A stretch of 64,000 nucleotides of DNA from Paenibacillus sp. 1_12 (GTDB lineage Bacteria; Bacillota; Bacilli; Paenibacillales; NBRC-103111): NCBI RefSeq assembly GCF_900114475.1, contig NZ_FOTE01000020.1:1-64000 (forward strand), written 5' to 3'. The notes beneath the pieces were generated by a model. That model ran no database searches and was not told the DNA's origin. It was given only the letters and a program-made list of their open reading frames with translations. The position numbers and the translations under genes are program-made. Of this stretch, positions 38,376 to 48,014 are shown in pieces (position 1 is the stretch's first letter; each line of letters opens with the position of its first letter).

Positions 38376-39536
38376 TCACCTTGCTTTTTTGGACATGGTG
38401 TTAACTATCTTTTTTTTGGCTTTTTTGGATAAGTGAATGCAGTAGTTAATTAAATTGTCCAGAGACAGCTTGCGAATATGTGGCTCATCGAACTTCATAG
38501 GTTTTGAATTCGCTTCAAAAAACCAGATTTGGCCTGTTGTATCTACCCCAAGATCGAGAGACATTTCACCGAGGTTGCTGCCGCTGGCTTTTCCGATCTG
38601 CTTGGCTATCAGCAATGAGGCTGACCTAGCCCGCTGTAAAATCTTTTTGCTCTCCGCTGCGCCAAAACCGGCACTGAGCAGTTTTGCAGGATCATCGATG
38701 GAGCCGCCTCGCGGCACATGTGTAGTAATGCTCAGCTTTCCAGCCAGCCGTGCGCCGATTCCGGCTACACTCCAGGCTCCTTTGCTGTTTTTTTGCACAA
38801 GCACCCGAAGATCGAAGGGGCGCTGCTTGTAAAGAGATAGTGAAATCGCTTGCTGCATAATATAGTCCTGCGTGACCATCATCTCATTAATTTGTGTCCA
38901 CAGCTGCGACACGTTTGTATATCGGGAAATATGGCTTCTTGTTTTGTCTTGTACGCTTAGCTGGTATTTTTGCGTTTTGGACGTCTTTTCGATAATCCGG
39001 CTGACCTTCATAATGCCTTTGCCCGCTTTACCACGAATCGGCTTTAAATAAAGGCTTGAATGCTTGAGCAGCAGCTTATCCAGATCTTCACTGTTTGTCA
39101 GCTTTTGCGTGGTTGGAATATAAGGACCGGTTTCTTTGGATTTATTCAACCACTCAAAGAGCGTCCATTTGTTGAAAAAGGAAGGATTGAAAAAATGGAT
39201 GCTCCTGTGGCGCAAACAGCTCTGGAGAATGGGCTGTACCTCGGGAAGCTGCTCGAACTTACGGTAAGGAATCCGATTGTAAATAACATGAGGAAGAGGG
39301 AGCAGCTCCTTTTTCCATGACTTGGTTTTAAAGTTGTACGAATATCCTACGGCCTGATTGTTGGTCAGCTTGAAGTTGGCGGTCGTCATCACATACACAT
39401 GAACACCCTTCGCTTCTCCCACAGCGATCAGGTCGATATAATTTTCTTTATTTCCCCTAAAAAGTCTCGTGTCATCGGAATGAGTGAGAATGGCCAAGGT
39501 AGGTCGTCGTGGTTTTTGGTGAAGGAGAGGTTCCAC
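38376..39536 (-). CDS. YheC/YheD ATP-grasp protein, short form (fourth of the array)
   Basis: A 386-residue short-form paralog. Motifs: LYLKPIRGKAGKGIMKVSR (about 158), FDLRVLVQKN (about 242) and LDLGVDTTGQIWFFEANSKP (about 330). THVPRGGS replaces the SNLHGGGT loop. The GTG start follows the previous stop codon with no gap, and AAGGAGG lies 9 bases upstream inside the preceding gene, so translation is coupled. Its ATP-grasp core is intact. Confidence 0.9.
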   Translation of the reverse strand: MEPLLHQKPRRPTLAILTHSDDTRLFRGNKENYIDLIAVGEAKGVHVYVMTTANFKLTNNQAVGYSYNFKTKSWKKELLPLPHVIYNRIPYRKFEQLPEVQPILQSCLRHRSIHFFNPSFFNKWTLFEWLNKSKETGPYIPTTQKLTNSEDLDKLLLKHSSLYLKPIRGKAGKGIMKVSRIIEKTSKTQKYQLSVQDKTRSHISRYTNVSQLWTQINEMMVTQDYIMQQAISLSLYKQRPFDLRVLVQKNSKGAWSVAGIGARLAGKLSITTHVPRGGSIDDPAKLLSAGFGAAESKKILQRARSASLLIAKQIGKASGSNLGEMSLDLGVDTTGQIWFFEANSKPMKFDEPHIRKLSLDNLINYCIHLSKKAKKKIVNTMSKKAR

Positions 39537-40904
39537 TCATGATTCCCTCCTTGAGCGAAATCGGCTTAGGTATAAACAGTAGTCGTAAACATGCTTGAGC
39601 GCTGCCTTACCTTCTCCTTTGAGTGCGGGATGCTTGAAAATGGAACGACCTGGCTTGGAGTTGGCTTCAAACATCCAAATATGCTCGTTTTGGTCAATGC
39701 CAATATCAAAGCCAAGCTCACCGAGCATATGCTTGTCGTTACGTTCGAGCGCTTCCGCCAGCTTGATCGCAGATTCCTTGGCAGTGTTCAATACTTGCTC
39801 TGCACGCGAACCAAATATTTGCCGCAGTACCTGATCGGGGGTCATCAATTGGCCTCCTGAACGAACATGTGTGGTCACACTGCCTTTACCTGCCTTCTTG
39901 GCTCCGATGCCGGCGACTACCCATTGGTTGTTAATGTTCTTGGTTAAGTGAAAGCGGAAATCAATCGGACAGTTATCGATTTCAATGAGACGGATCCCCT
40001 GTTGGGCCACGTAATGGTTAAGTTTGGCATTGCTTCGATTCAGCATGGACATCAAGGAATCAAATCGGCTGAAGCGCAGCAGCACATTTTTGCCGTTGCG
40101 ACGGTAGCGGGCGTAATAACCGCGTTTGGGATTGTAAGTTACCCGATAAATACCGATGCCGAGACTGCCGCCAGTTGGTTTTAAATAAATAAACTTGTGT
40201 TTATCAAGCATTTCCTTGATTTGACCTGAAGAAGGGTTGATATGGGATTCAGGTACATGTCGAAAAGCATCTGTTCCTTCAAGTAAATTATATACATCCC
40301 ACTTCTCGTAAAATGCCCAGTTAAACAAAGGAATGCCTTTGCGCACAAAACGCTGCTTGAAATTGTTCATGGATGCCAGCTTTTCGGCTTTGCGGCTGGG
40401 TAAGCGATTGTATACCACATCCGGCAGCGGCACGGTTTTACGGTACCAGCCTCCTTCTGAGCGTGGAAAGGTGCCTAACACCGTTTCTTGGGACCAGTTG
40501 ACATCGCTGGGAGAAAAGCCGAAATAAAAGGATTTATCCGACCCCGCACGCATAAACTCGCGAAGAAATCCGGTACGTGAACCAAAAGGCGCTGTTGCGC
40601 TGGGCATGACATTCGTTAAGATACCGATGAGCGGTCCGATGCGGATATCTTTACCGTTATTGCACACCACCATGCTCGTTCCGAGTTTGGGAATACGCAG
40701 TTGAGTCATGATGGAAAGAGGGACATGAAGATGATTGCCGGCTTTTTTAATCAGCTTGAGACCCACTGAGACGCTCTTGCTTCCCACATGCAGAATGACG
40801 GATCTGGTTTTTGCCAGCTTGAGGGATCTCGCCAATTCACTGGTTAAGTAGATGACTTTTTCCTGCCTTTGTGTCACATGAATCGTGCAAGTTGTCAAAC
40901 TCAT
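39537..40904 (-). CDS. YheC/YheD ATP-grasp protein, long form (third of the array)
   Basis: A 455-residue long-form paralog. An N-terminal beta-rich domain of about 95 residues (YLTSELARSLKLAKTRSVIL) ends in IRIGPLIGILTN, where the short forms begin. ATP-grasp motifs follow: IYLKPTGGSLGIGIYRV (about 238), DFRFHLTKN (about 320) and LGFDIGIDQNEHIWMFEANSKP (about 410). AGGAGG lies 11 bases before ATG 40904. A 113-base gap with repeats separates it from the second gene. Confidence 0.9.
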   Translation of the reverse strand: MSLTTCTIHVTQRQEKVIYLTSELARSLKLAKTRSVILHVGSKSVSVGLKLIKKAGNHLHVPLSIMTQLRIPKLGTSMVVCNNGKDIRIGPLIGILTNVMPSATAPFGSRTGFLREFMRAGSDKSFYFGFSPSDVNWSQETVLGTFPRSEGGWYRKTVPLPDVVYNRLPSRKAEKLASMNNFKQRFVRKGIPLFNWAFYEKWDVYNLLEGTDAFRHVPESHINPSSGQIKEMLDKHKFIYLKPTGGSLGIGIYRVTYNPKRGYYARYRRNGKNVLLRFSRFDSLMSMLNRSNAKLNHYVAQQGIRLIEIDNCPIDFRFHLTKNINNQWVVAGIGAKKAGKGSVTTHVRSGGQLMTPDQVLRQIFGSRAEQVLNTAKESAIKLAEALERNDKHMLGELGFDIGIDQNEHIWMFEANSKPGRSIFKHPALKGEGKAALKHVYDYCLYLSRFRSRRES

Positions 40905-40936
40905 GATTGGGGTTTCCTCCTAAAGTTTTTGCAATA

Positions 40937-41003
40937 GCAAAAACTGACTTCGAAAGCATGTGCCATGTTGTTGTATAAGCAAAAACTGACGTCGATTGCA
41001 TGT
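40937..41003. repeat. Two imperfect direct repeats between ATP-grasp genes
   Basis: GCAAAAACTGACTTCGAAAG at the start of a 25-base unit (40937-40961) recurs as GCAAAAACTGACGTCGATTG (40979-41003), both ending CATGT, with a 42-base period. GTTTTTGC (40926-40933) pairs with GCAAAAAC (40937-40944), making a hairpin with an AATA loop minus one base. A related AAAACTGACTTCG occurs at 57590-57602. Confidence 0.65.
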
Positions 41004-41017
41004 AAGAGTTTGCTGCT

Positions 41018-42253
41018 TTAACGATGTGTAATTGCTGCAGTCGTTGCTAAACGATGTAGGCTATCGCTACCCGCAGGTACAGTTGAAATAAGTGGTGAGC
41101 GCGAATTTAATAAATAATGGGCATAGTGTATGGGTTTCGTAACAGCACGGATATAGGATGAAGCTTCATTAATACGTGTCAGGGCGGAGCGCCCGGGTTT
41201 TGAATTGACTTCCAATATCCACACGTGCCCCGACATATCGATTCCAAAATCAATGCCAAGCTCAGCCAGTTGGCCGTGACCGGATTCGAGCACCCCAGGA
41301 ATGAGCTCGGATAGATTGTAAAGCTCTTCCAAAATCATATTTGCCTGGATGGAGGGGAACTGGCTGGTAAGAAAGCTGTCGACAGGAAGAGCGGTTCCGC
41401 CTCCATGAAGATTGGAGGTCAAACTACCCTCCTGGCCTCTACGAACGGCCATGCCGGTAACGGACCATCTGCCAGTGCCATCCTTTTGCACAAGCGAGCG
41501 CACATCGTATGCATCGCCGGATTGTGTTTGCAGCAGCAGGTACTGCTGCTGCAGATAAGGGCGCCGTGCCGTGAATCGGCGCAGCCAGCGCAGGAGCGCC
41601 GCCTCGTCGGCGAAGCTTAGTGTGATGCGCTGATTGTGCGCATCACGACCGCGCACGCTAAACGTCTGCGTTGTCTCGCTGCGCTGTACGTGCAGCACGC
41701 CGCGGCCCTGCGAGCCCGACTGCGGCTTCACAATCAGCTGGCCCTGCTCTCGCAGCCAGTCTGATACAGAATGCATGCTGCGCAGCGCCACGGTCCGTGG
41801 CAAATAGCAAGCGAAGCGTCCATCCTGTTCAAGCATGTGCTGGACTTCCAGCTTTCCCTTTAGGCCGCAGCCCAGAAACAGAGCATGATGCTCCTTCTGC
41901 AGTCTGCGGACAGCAGTACGGTGTTCCAAATATTGCGTGCGGTGCGTAAAAAAACATCGGTCATAGACAGCATCTGGCAGTGGATAGGTGCCCAAAACCC
42001 ATCGTTTGCCTTGCTCCTCGTAGATAAAGCCTTCGGTTCTTCCGTTCAGCCAGTCGATGCCCTGCGGAGTAAAAACGAATACGTTCAATCCAGACCGCCG
42101 ACCTGCCACACATAAGCTTCTATAAAATGGACGACTCCCAAAAGGAGGTTTTTCGACAGCTCGAACTGCGGTGCGGCCCGAAGCAAGCCATTGGCCAGTT
42201 CGGGTCGTCATAATACCAAGGCTGTGCCGGAATGGATTTAACTCTGTCTCCAT
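41018..42253 (-). CDS. YheC/YheD ATP-grasp protein, short form (second of the array)
   Basis: A 411-residue short-form paralog. Motifs: LIVKPQSGSQGRGVLHVQ (about 182), YDVRSLVQKDGTG (about 268), SNLHGGGTA and LGIDFGIDMSGHVWILEVNSKP (about 355). The segment 41560-41760 is clearly more GC-rich than the flanks. ATG 42253 is preferred, 20 bases after the stop of the first gene and after a GGGGGTGAGAGG site; an ATG at 42289 would overlap that gene by 17 bases. The C-terminal 25 residues are variable. Confidence 0.88.
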   Translation of the reverse strand: METELNPFRHSLGIMTTRTGQWLASGRTAVRAVEKPPFGSRPFYRSLCVAGRRSGLNVFVFTPQGIDWLNGRTEGFIYEEQGKRWVLGTYPLPDAVYDRCFFTHRTQYLEHRTAVRRLQKEHHALFLGCGLKGKLEVQHMLEQDGRFACYLPRTVALRSMHSVSDWLREQGQLIVKPQSGSQGRGVLHVQRSETTQTFSVRGRDAHNQRITLSFADEAALLRWLRRFTARRPYLQQQYLLLQTQSGDAYDVRSLVQKDGTGRWSVTGMAVRRGQEGSLTSNLHGGGTALPVDSFLTSQFPSIQANMILEELYNLSELIPGVLESGHGQLAELGIDFGIDMSGHVWILEVNSKPGRSALTRINEASSYIRAVTKPIHYAHYLLNSRSPLISTVPAGSDSLHRLATTAAITHR

Positions 42254-42272
42254 GCCTCTCACCCCCGCCTTC

Positions 42273-43640
42273 TCAAAACTTTGCTGCATAGCGCGAGTAC
42301 TGTACGACCTTCTTCACAGATGGCCGTATGGCTCTTGATGTGGAGAGGGCAGTATTATCTTCCTTCGATGGCTTGGAGTTGACTTCCAGCAGCCATATTC
42401 TTCCTTGTGTGTCCAGAGCCAAATCAATACCAAGTTCGGCGAAATGTCCCGGTATCTGCTTCTCGATCCCTTTGGCAATTGCCAAAGCCGCACGTCTGAG
42501 CTTCAGCGCTCCACCAGAGGCTGAGGTGGAATTGGAGCGAGCCAACGCTTCCCTGACGGTTGACAAGCTGCCGCCTCGAGCCAGATTGGATACAAAATGA
42601 TGACCGCCGGCTGTTCTGGCAACAATCGAAGTAATACTCCATTGTCCGGTATCATCGAGCTGTACCAAAGCGCGAAAGTCCACAGGTCTTCCACCTACCG
42701 AAATCAGGTTAAGGCCCTGTTGGATTTGATAGCGTTGACGGTTGATCTTTTTGACAAAAGCATTGGCCAATTGGCTGGAATTTCCAAAGGCCAGCTTGTT
42801 CGCACCGTTTCGGGTTGTAAAATGGCATAAAAAGCCTCCGTCGATTTTTCGCTTGATTCGAATAATGCCTTTTCCCAGACTGCCGGTAATGGGTTTTAAA
42901 AAGACCGTGTCATATTTCGAACACATTGCTTTCAACATCTGGGTATTTTTCAGCAAGTGCGAATCCGGCAAATAAATATGAAGACCGCTTTCTTTGCGAA
43001 GCGCGTCAAATACCTCGGTCTTGTTTAAATACTTCTCATTGAATAACACAGCCTGATTTTGCATTTTGGCATGCCGTATAAATTGCTGAACATTTGCGCG
43101 ATTTTCCAGTTTCCGAGACGTTAGGCGATTATAAATGATATGAGGCAGCGGAAAAGCACGTTTAATCCATTTTCCAGCATAATGCCAGCCTCTCACCGTC
43201 TCGCCATGACCATTAACCTCATCGGGAGTAACGAAGTATACGGCGGCTCCGTACAGACGGCACGCATCATCCATTTCTCTGCAAAATGCGGTGACCGCAC
43301 CGAAGGGTCTCTCAGGGGCCCCGGCATGCGCACGACTGATCATCACGCCGATCAAGGGTCCGATATGGAGAGAGTGCGTGGAAGATTTATAATGAAGGCA
43401 TAGCGGAATGCCATGGACAAGCCCCCACTTAGCGGCTATGGAGTCAGGGATCCGAAGGACACCGGCTTGCGACAAGGGAATGACCTTCACCTCATGCTTG
43501 GCTGATCCGAAACGCAGCTGCAATGATGTTTGAGCAGTTATTTTCCACCTTTTCACCAAGGAATCGCTAAGCATGATCGTATGATCGTCTATCTGCAGAC
43601 CGGCAGGTTGTATTTGAATCTTGACCTTCGTTCTTTTCAC
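42273..43640 (-). CDS. YheC/YheD ATP-grasp protein, long form (first of the array)
   Basis: A 455-residue long-form paralog, equal in length to the third gene. The N-terminal beta domain (about 1-90, IMLSDSLVKRWKITAQTSLQL) ends in LHIGPLIGVMISR. ATP-grasp motifs are VFLKPITGSLGKGIIRIKR (about 240), DFRALVQLDDTG (about 322) and LGIDLALDTQGRIWLLEVNSKP (about 418). GTG 43640 is chosen since GGAAGGAG lies 9 bases upstream; the upstream in-frame ATG lacks a site. It opens a minus-strand array divergent from the FapA-like gene. Confidence 0.9.
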   Translation of the reverse strand: MKRTKVKIQIQPAGLQIDDHTIMLSDSLVKRWKITAQTSLQLRFGSAKHEVKVIPLSQAGVLRIPDSIAAKWGLVHGIPLCLHYKSSTHSLHIGPLIGVMISRAHAGAPERPFGAVTAFCREMDDACRLYGAAVYFVTPDEVNGHGETVRGWHYAGKWIKRAFPLPHIIYNRLTSRKLENRANVQQFIRHAKMQNQAVLFNEKYLNKTEVFDALRKESGLHIYLPDSHLLKNTQMLKAMCSKYDTVFLKPITGSLGKGIIRIKRKIDGGFLCHFTTRNGANKLAFGNSSQLANAFVKKINRQRYQIQQGLNLISVGGRPVDFRALVQLDDTGQWSITSIVARTAGGHHFVSNLARGGSLSTVREALARSNSTSASGGALKLRRAALAIAKGIEKQIPGHFAELGIDLALDTQGRIWLLEVNSKPSKEDNTALSTSRAIRPSVKKVVQYSRYAAKF

Positions 43641-43886
43641 TCTTGCAACTCCTTCCTTGCGCCGACTTGTGTGACTTATCAAGTGATCTACTGCATCATA
43701 TGAGGGCGTTTTACCCTTGGTGAAAAGAAAATGTCCGTTACACGGTAAATGAGCATGAGGCAAGCGCCATTTATTTTAAAACAAAAAATTTCTTTTATTA
43801 AATTTGTGTCAAAATACCTATGTTCGGAAGGGAATAGGTGAAATTTGTCTAATTGTAATTTAGGAGATAAGGAGGAGCTGAACCCA

Positions 43887-45470
43887 ATGAATATTTACGC
43901 CAACGAGTATTTCACTTTATCGGCTGTAGAGAACCGGGTTTATATATCGGTGTGTGAGCCTGATTATCCTTTCACGGAATTTGAGCAGGTGCTTCAAGCT
44001 GTTCCACGGGTGCAGATTACTCAATTCGGCAGCTTGCGTAAGGTCATTCAGCAGAATCTTCCGGATAGGACGGAAGTAGGACGATTGAAGCCGGAGTATG
44101 AGCTTGTCATTAGCCCTGATTATATGAAGGCCACGATACGGTATTATTTAAGTGAGGACGAATACGAATCGAAACAGCAGGAGCTCGCAGGGGCTATTTT
44201 GGGAGAGCTGAAGCAGAAGGGAATTACCGAAGGTATTTTGTATGATGCGTTGAATGGGCCGTTTACAAGACAGGAAATGCTGATTGCACAGGGGATTCAG
44301 CCTGTTGAGGGTGTGGATGCGGTGATCCGATATTTTGAGCTGTCTGAACGGAAGCCTACCATTCATCAGGACGGTACCGTTGATTATTATGAATTGAATT
44401 TCATTGATGAAGTAGAAGAAGGCGATTGGCTGGGTGAGAAGATACTTGCCACGACCGGAATGCCCGGTCGCAATCTGAAGGGTGGCATTCTGCCGGCCAG
44501 AAAAGGACGCGACAAGCCACTATATTATGATAAAGAAACAATTGAGGAGAACCAAGAGGACGGTAAGATCGTGCTTCGTGCCAAAATAAACGGTGCGGTG
44601 GCGAAGGCTGGACGCAGCATCGAGGTTCAGCGCGTACTGACCATTCATGGAGACGTAGGACCTAAGACGGGTAATATTGACTATGATGGAAGTGTGCAAA
44701 TTACGGGGACGATCATGGATGGCTATTCAGTGACCGCGACTCAGGATATTTCAATTTTGAGCCAAATGGGTATCGGTGCTGCGGAAAGCATTACGTCGGA
44801 AAGTGGCGATATCTTCATTAAAGGCGGTATCTTCGGCAAGGATCGTACCGTAATATCGGCAGCAAGGGATGTATTCGTAAAGCTTGCCAATGATTGCACG
44901 ATACGTGCAGGTGAAAAAATTCATATCGGCCTGTATTCGATGGGCAGCAAGCTGTATGCCAAATATGTATATCTGGACAAATCAAGGGGGAAAATTATAG
45001 GCGGCCTCGTACAAGCGCAGGTTCAAGTGATTTCAGCTTTTATAGGGAATGAAATGGAGCGGCCGACGGTTGTTCAGATCGAAGGCTTTAACCGCGCTCA
45101 GGTAAAGCAGGAGCTGGAAGCGCTGTTGAAGGAGTACCAGACACTGCTGACAGAAATTGAAAATGTCAGAAAAGAAGTTGATTTGTTCGGAGATCGTGGT
45201 GACAATGGAGATAGTCTGACGGGTACACAAAAAAAGGATTTTATTTATTATTGGTCCAAACAGGAGTCCTCGGTAGATAAGATTCACCAACTGGAGGAAG
45301 CACGTAAAAAGCTGATGGCCTATTTGAGTGCCAAAGGCGACGGCGAAATTTCAATTATCCAAAAAGCTTTTCCGCGTACCATCCTACAAATTAAAGAAAT
45401 GGAAAAGCATATCGAGCAAATTACGACGGGCAGTTTTTATGTGAGTGAAAACAAGCTCTTTATTGAATAA
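43887..45470 (+). CDS. FapA family (DUF342) polymer-forming protein
   Basis: A 527-residue cytosolic protein. The beta-helix core spans about 190-390: NLKGGILPARKGRDKPL, GDVGPKTGNIDYDGSV and many short Gly-Asp-Ile strands typical of DUF342. A coiled-coil region follows (about 395-500). The N-terminal 140 residues are not recognised. FapA of Vibrio modulates glucose-PTS signalling and cell polarity; here the role is unknown. ATG 43887 has AAGGAGG 11 bases upstream; a TTG at 43845 is less likely. It is co-transcribed with the triple-GAF gene, 19 bases on. Confidence 0.85.
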   Translation: MNIYANEYFTLSAVENRVYISVCEPDYPFTEFEQVLQAVPRVQITQFGSLRKVIQQNLPDRTEVGRLKPEYELVISPDYMKATIRYYLSEDEYESKQQELAGAILGELKQKGITEGILYDALNGPFTRQEMLIAQGIQPVEGVDAVIRYFELSERKPTIHQDGTVDYYELNFIDEVEEGDWLGEKILATTGMPGRNLKGGILPARKGRDKPLYYDKETIEENQEDGKIVLRAKINGAVAKAGRSIEVQRVLTIHGDVGPKTGNIDYDGSVQITGTIMDGYSVTATQDISILSQMGIGAAESITSESGDIFIKGGIFGKDRTVISAARDVFVKLANDCTIRAGEKIHIGLYSMGSKLYAKYVYLDKSRGKIIGGLVQAQVQVISAFIGNEMERPTVVQIEGFNRAQVKQELEALLKEYQTLLTEIENVRKEVDLFGDRGDNGDSLTGTQKKDFIYYWSKQESSVDKIHQLEEARKKLMAYLSAKGDGEISIIQKAFPRTILQIKEMEKHIEQITTGSFYVSENKLFIE

Positions 45471-45489
45471 AATCAAAGGGGATGCTCCA

Positions 45490-47373
45490 ATGACATCTTC
45501 AAACCTACATATGGATCTGGGAGATACTAACCATACCTTTTACCGATTTGAAGGCTTGCTGTTAGCTATCGAGTTTTTTACTCAGCGTTTTCATTTGAAT
45601 CAGCTTATCGAATTTTCATTTGAATTTGTCAATGAAATTTTGACGTTGAATGCCTCTGCCCTATTTATTAGGGATGGAGAGCGGTTCATTATGAGGCAAA
45701 AAAGGCTGTATGCAGATAGGGAATACTTTATTCCTTATACGGGTAAGCTGCGGAGATTGGTTACTTTTCACGGACGAACTGTGAGTAACGACTTTACTGC
45801 ATTTTTTGAGCAGCGGGAGGTTGACCATTTCCAGATGAAATGGGCTATGCCGTTGATGATTGATGATGAGCTGCACGGCTTTATTGTATCCAATGGCAAA
45901 ATTATGGGCCAGTTTACCGATGAGGATATCGTCATGTCAGATACTTTAATGCGGTTGATTAACAATTCAATGGAAAATAGCAAGCATTTTGCTGATTTGC
46001 AGCAATCCAACCACAAGCTTGATCAGAAGATTTTCAACCTGTTTGCGATTCATCACAGCACCAAAGCTTTGCTCTCCGAAGTAACACTGCACCGCCTCCA
46101 CGAGATTGCTACAGATGTATTCAGTGAGGTGTCCTCAAGTCAAATTACATCCTTTGGCGTCATCGATCCCATCACGGGCAGACTGCGTATTACAGGATAT
46201 CGGAATGTGTCCTCCTACAAAAGCTTTCATGGTGATTTCGAGCTACACACTCATACATACACTGGACCGATTGTCCTTCATACGGAGCGTGATCAGGAGC
46301 GTATTCAAGCATTATTCGTGAGAGGCGAGCAGCTTCGGGATCTGGAGGCCGAGTATATTATTCTGATTGTGAAGGATCACATTATCGGTATGGTAACGCT
46401 CAGCCGACCAGTCAATGATCGTGTATACGACGAGTCTACGTTTGAGCTAATTGAATCGTTGGCAACCTCTACGTTTATTGCGATATCCAATGCAATGCTG
46501 TTTCAAGAGGTTCATAGACAGAGGGAAAGCGCGGAAAATAAGCTGAAGCTGTTAACGACACTGAACAGGCTGGTTCGTAATTTGAATGAATGTACAACGA
46601 GTGAGGAGCTATGCTATTTTACACTCAAGACGCTGCAGGTGTCCTTTGGTGTGCGCAAAGCTTTGATTTGCATTCGTACAGGTGATGATTATGTGGTTGC
46701 GGATACCATTGGCTGGGAGTCCTCGATAGATGAGATCGTATTGACGCTACCGCTTCCTGAATGGTTTGAACCCTGTATGGACGGGGAAACTTTGTCCGAC
46801 TATATGGCAAATGGAGCAACGCGATTTTTTTCGGAGGAAGTGCTACAATGGATGGGAGCAGGGAACTGCGCAGTAATAGCACCGCTAACCGTCAGCAATC
46901 GAATGGTCCTGGCGGAAGATCCGCATCCTAAGGGTTTTTTAATTGTGCTGGAGACGGCTTCCTCACTTACGGAAGAAGAGGTTTTGCTGATCGATACGGT
47001 TGCCAAAAGCATCGCCCCTGTCTTACACCAAATGTCCATCACCCAATCCGTTCGTAAGCTATACAAGCAGGATCAACGTCAAGCATTCGTTCAGTTCTTG
47101 CAGCAGCAAATTCAAAGCTGGGAGCTGTATCGGATGGAATTTTTCCTTCACTATCAGCCATATAGGCTTTCCCCATTTGCGGCATCTTGTCATGCTGATC
47201 CAGTGGCAGATGGACGGGATTCGATCGATCAGGGGGATGTCGAGCAGACGATGTTCAGCTTTGACGGACACCGCTTTATGATTAGCAATGAGCCTGTGGA
47301 GGATGCAGACTGGCTGCTAATCCCTGATCAATATGATTTACAGGCTGTGCTTTCATTTAATTACCCCCATTGA
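45490..47373 (+). CDS. Triple-GAF domain protein without an output domain
   Basis: A 627-residue cytosolic protein. Three GAF-like modules can be placed near 20-165, 185-360 and 375-525; MPLMIDDELHGFIVSNG, IILIVKDHIIGMVTLSR and KGFLIVLETASSLTEEEVLLIDTVAK are the typical closing strands. A C-terminal region of 100 residues follows with no kinase, GGDEF, HTH or phosphatase motif. It may be a sensor that acts through a partner, perhaps the FapA-like protein encoded just upstream. AAGGGG lies 8 bases before ATG 45490. Confidence 0.75.
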   Translation: MTSSNLHMDLGDTNHTFYRFEGLLLAIEFFTQRFHLNQLIEFSFEFVNEILTLNASALFIRDGERFIMRQKRLYADREYFIPYTGKLRRLVTFHGRTVSNDFTAFFEQREVDHFQMKWAMPLMIDDELHGFIVSNGKIMGQFTDEDIVMSDTLMRLINNSMENSKHFADLQQSNHKLDQKIFNLFAIHHSTKALLSEVTLHRLHEIATDVFSEVSSSQITSFGVIDPITGRLRITGYRNVSSYKSFHGDFELHTHTYTGPIVLHTERDQERIQALFVRGEQLRDLEAEYIILIVKDHIIGMVTLSRPVNDRVYDESTFELIESLATSTFIAISNAMLFQEVHRQRESAENKLKLLTTLNRLVRNLNECTTSEELCYFTLKTLQVSFGVRKALICIRTGDDYVVADTIGWESSIDEIVLTLPLPEWFEPCMDGETLSDYMANGATRFFSEEVLQWMGAGNCAVIAPLTVSNRMVLAEDPHPKGFLIVLETASSLTEEEVLLIDTVAKSIAPVLHQMSITQSVRKLYKQDQRQAFVQFLQQQIQSWELYRMEFFLHYQPYRLSPFAASCHADPVADGRDSIDQGDVEQTMFSFDGHRFMISNEPVEDADWLLIPDQYDLQAVLSFNYPH

Positions 47374-47429
47374 AACCAGGGGGACAGTCGCGATAGTTCC
47401 TAATTCAAGCATAAAGGAGATTTTTAACG

Positions 47430-47768
47430 ATGAATGTGTATGACAAAGCCCATGAATTGGCACGGGCGCTGCGCGAGAGCAATGAGCTTAAAGAGCTTCA
47501 GCTGTTAAATAATCAGATTCAAACAGATACAGAAAGCAAACGAATGCTGGATGGTTTTCGTCAAAAACAGGCTGAGCTGCAGCAGAAGATGATGTCCGGT
47601 GAAATGCCAAATCCGGAGGAAATGCAGCAGATGGAGAAGCTTTATGAGGTTATTAATATGAACCCATCGTTAAGAGGAATATTTGATGCAGAGCGTCGCC
47701 TTAGTGTTGTCATGGAAGATATACACCGGATCATCTCCGAGCCTTTGCAGGAAGCCATGAAACCTTGA
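47430..47768 (+). CDS. yheA: YheA/YlbF-type protein (UPF0342)
   Basis: A 112-residue helical protein. VYDKAHELARALRESNELKE, AESKRML-like TESKRMLDGFRQKQAELQQK and MNPSLRGIFDAERRLSVVMEDI match YheA, of the YlbF/YmcA fold. In B. subtilis yheA lies near yheC and yheD, so the neighbourhood is conserved here. AAAGGAG lies 10 bases before ATG 47430. Function is not established. Confidence 0.88.
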   Translation: MNVYDKAHELARALRESNELKELQLLNNQIQTDTESKRMLDGFRQKQAELQQKMMSGEMPNPEEMQQMEKLYEVINMNPSLRGIFDAERRLSVVMEDIHRIISEPLQEAMKP

Positions 47769-47798
47769 ATCGAATAAACTGTGGATTATATAGAGATT

Positions 47799-47828
47799 AG
47801 GCAGCTTAACTTGCCTGGTCTTTTTTTA
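47799..47828 (+). terminator. Weak terminator after yheA
   Basis: AGGCAG pairs with TTGCCT around a short loop, followed by GGTC and seven T residues. Confidence 0.55.
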
Positions 47829-48014
47829 TTTCGCAAATGTTTTATATTGCAAAAATGTGCTTTGAGTTCTTCATGGAAATTAGATGTAAAAATGACAAAA
47901 AGACTGGACAAGCTCAATTTCATCTTATTTTAATATTCAAGGTTTACAATGTCTATACAAATAAGAAATTCTTACAAAGGAAATAGAATAACAAGGGATA
48001 GGAGTGTAGATGCG

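Noticed and set aside
37243-43640. Possible assembly duplication of the ATP-grasp genes
   Set aside because: The five proteins differ throughout, in length and in motif detail, so they are true paralogs.
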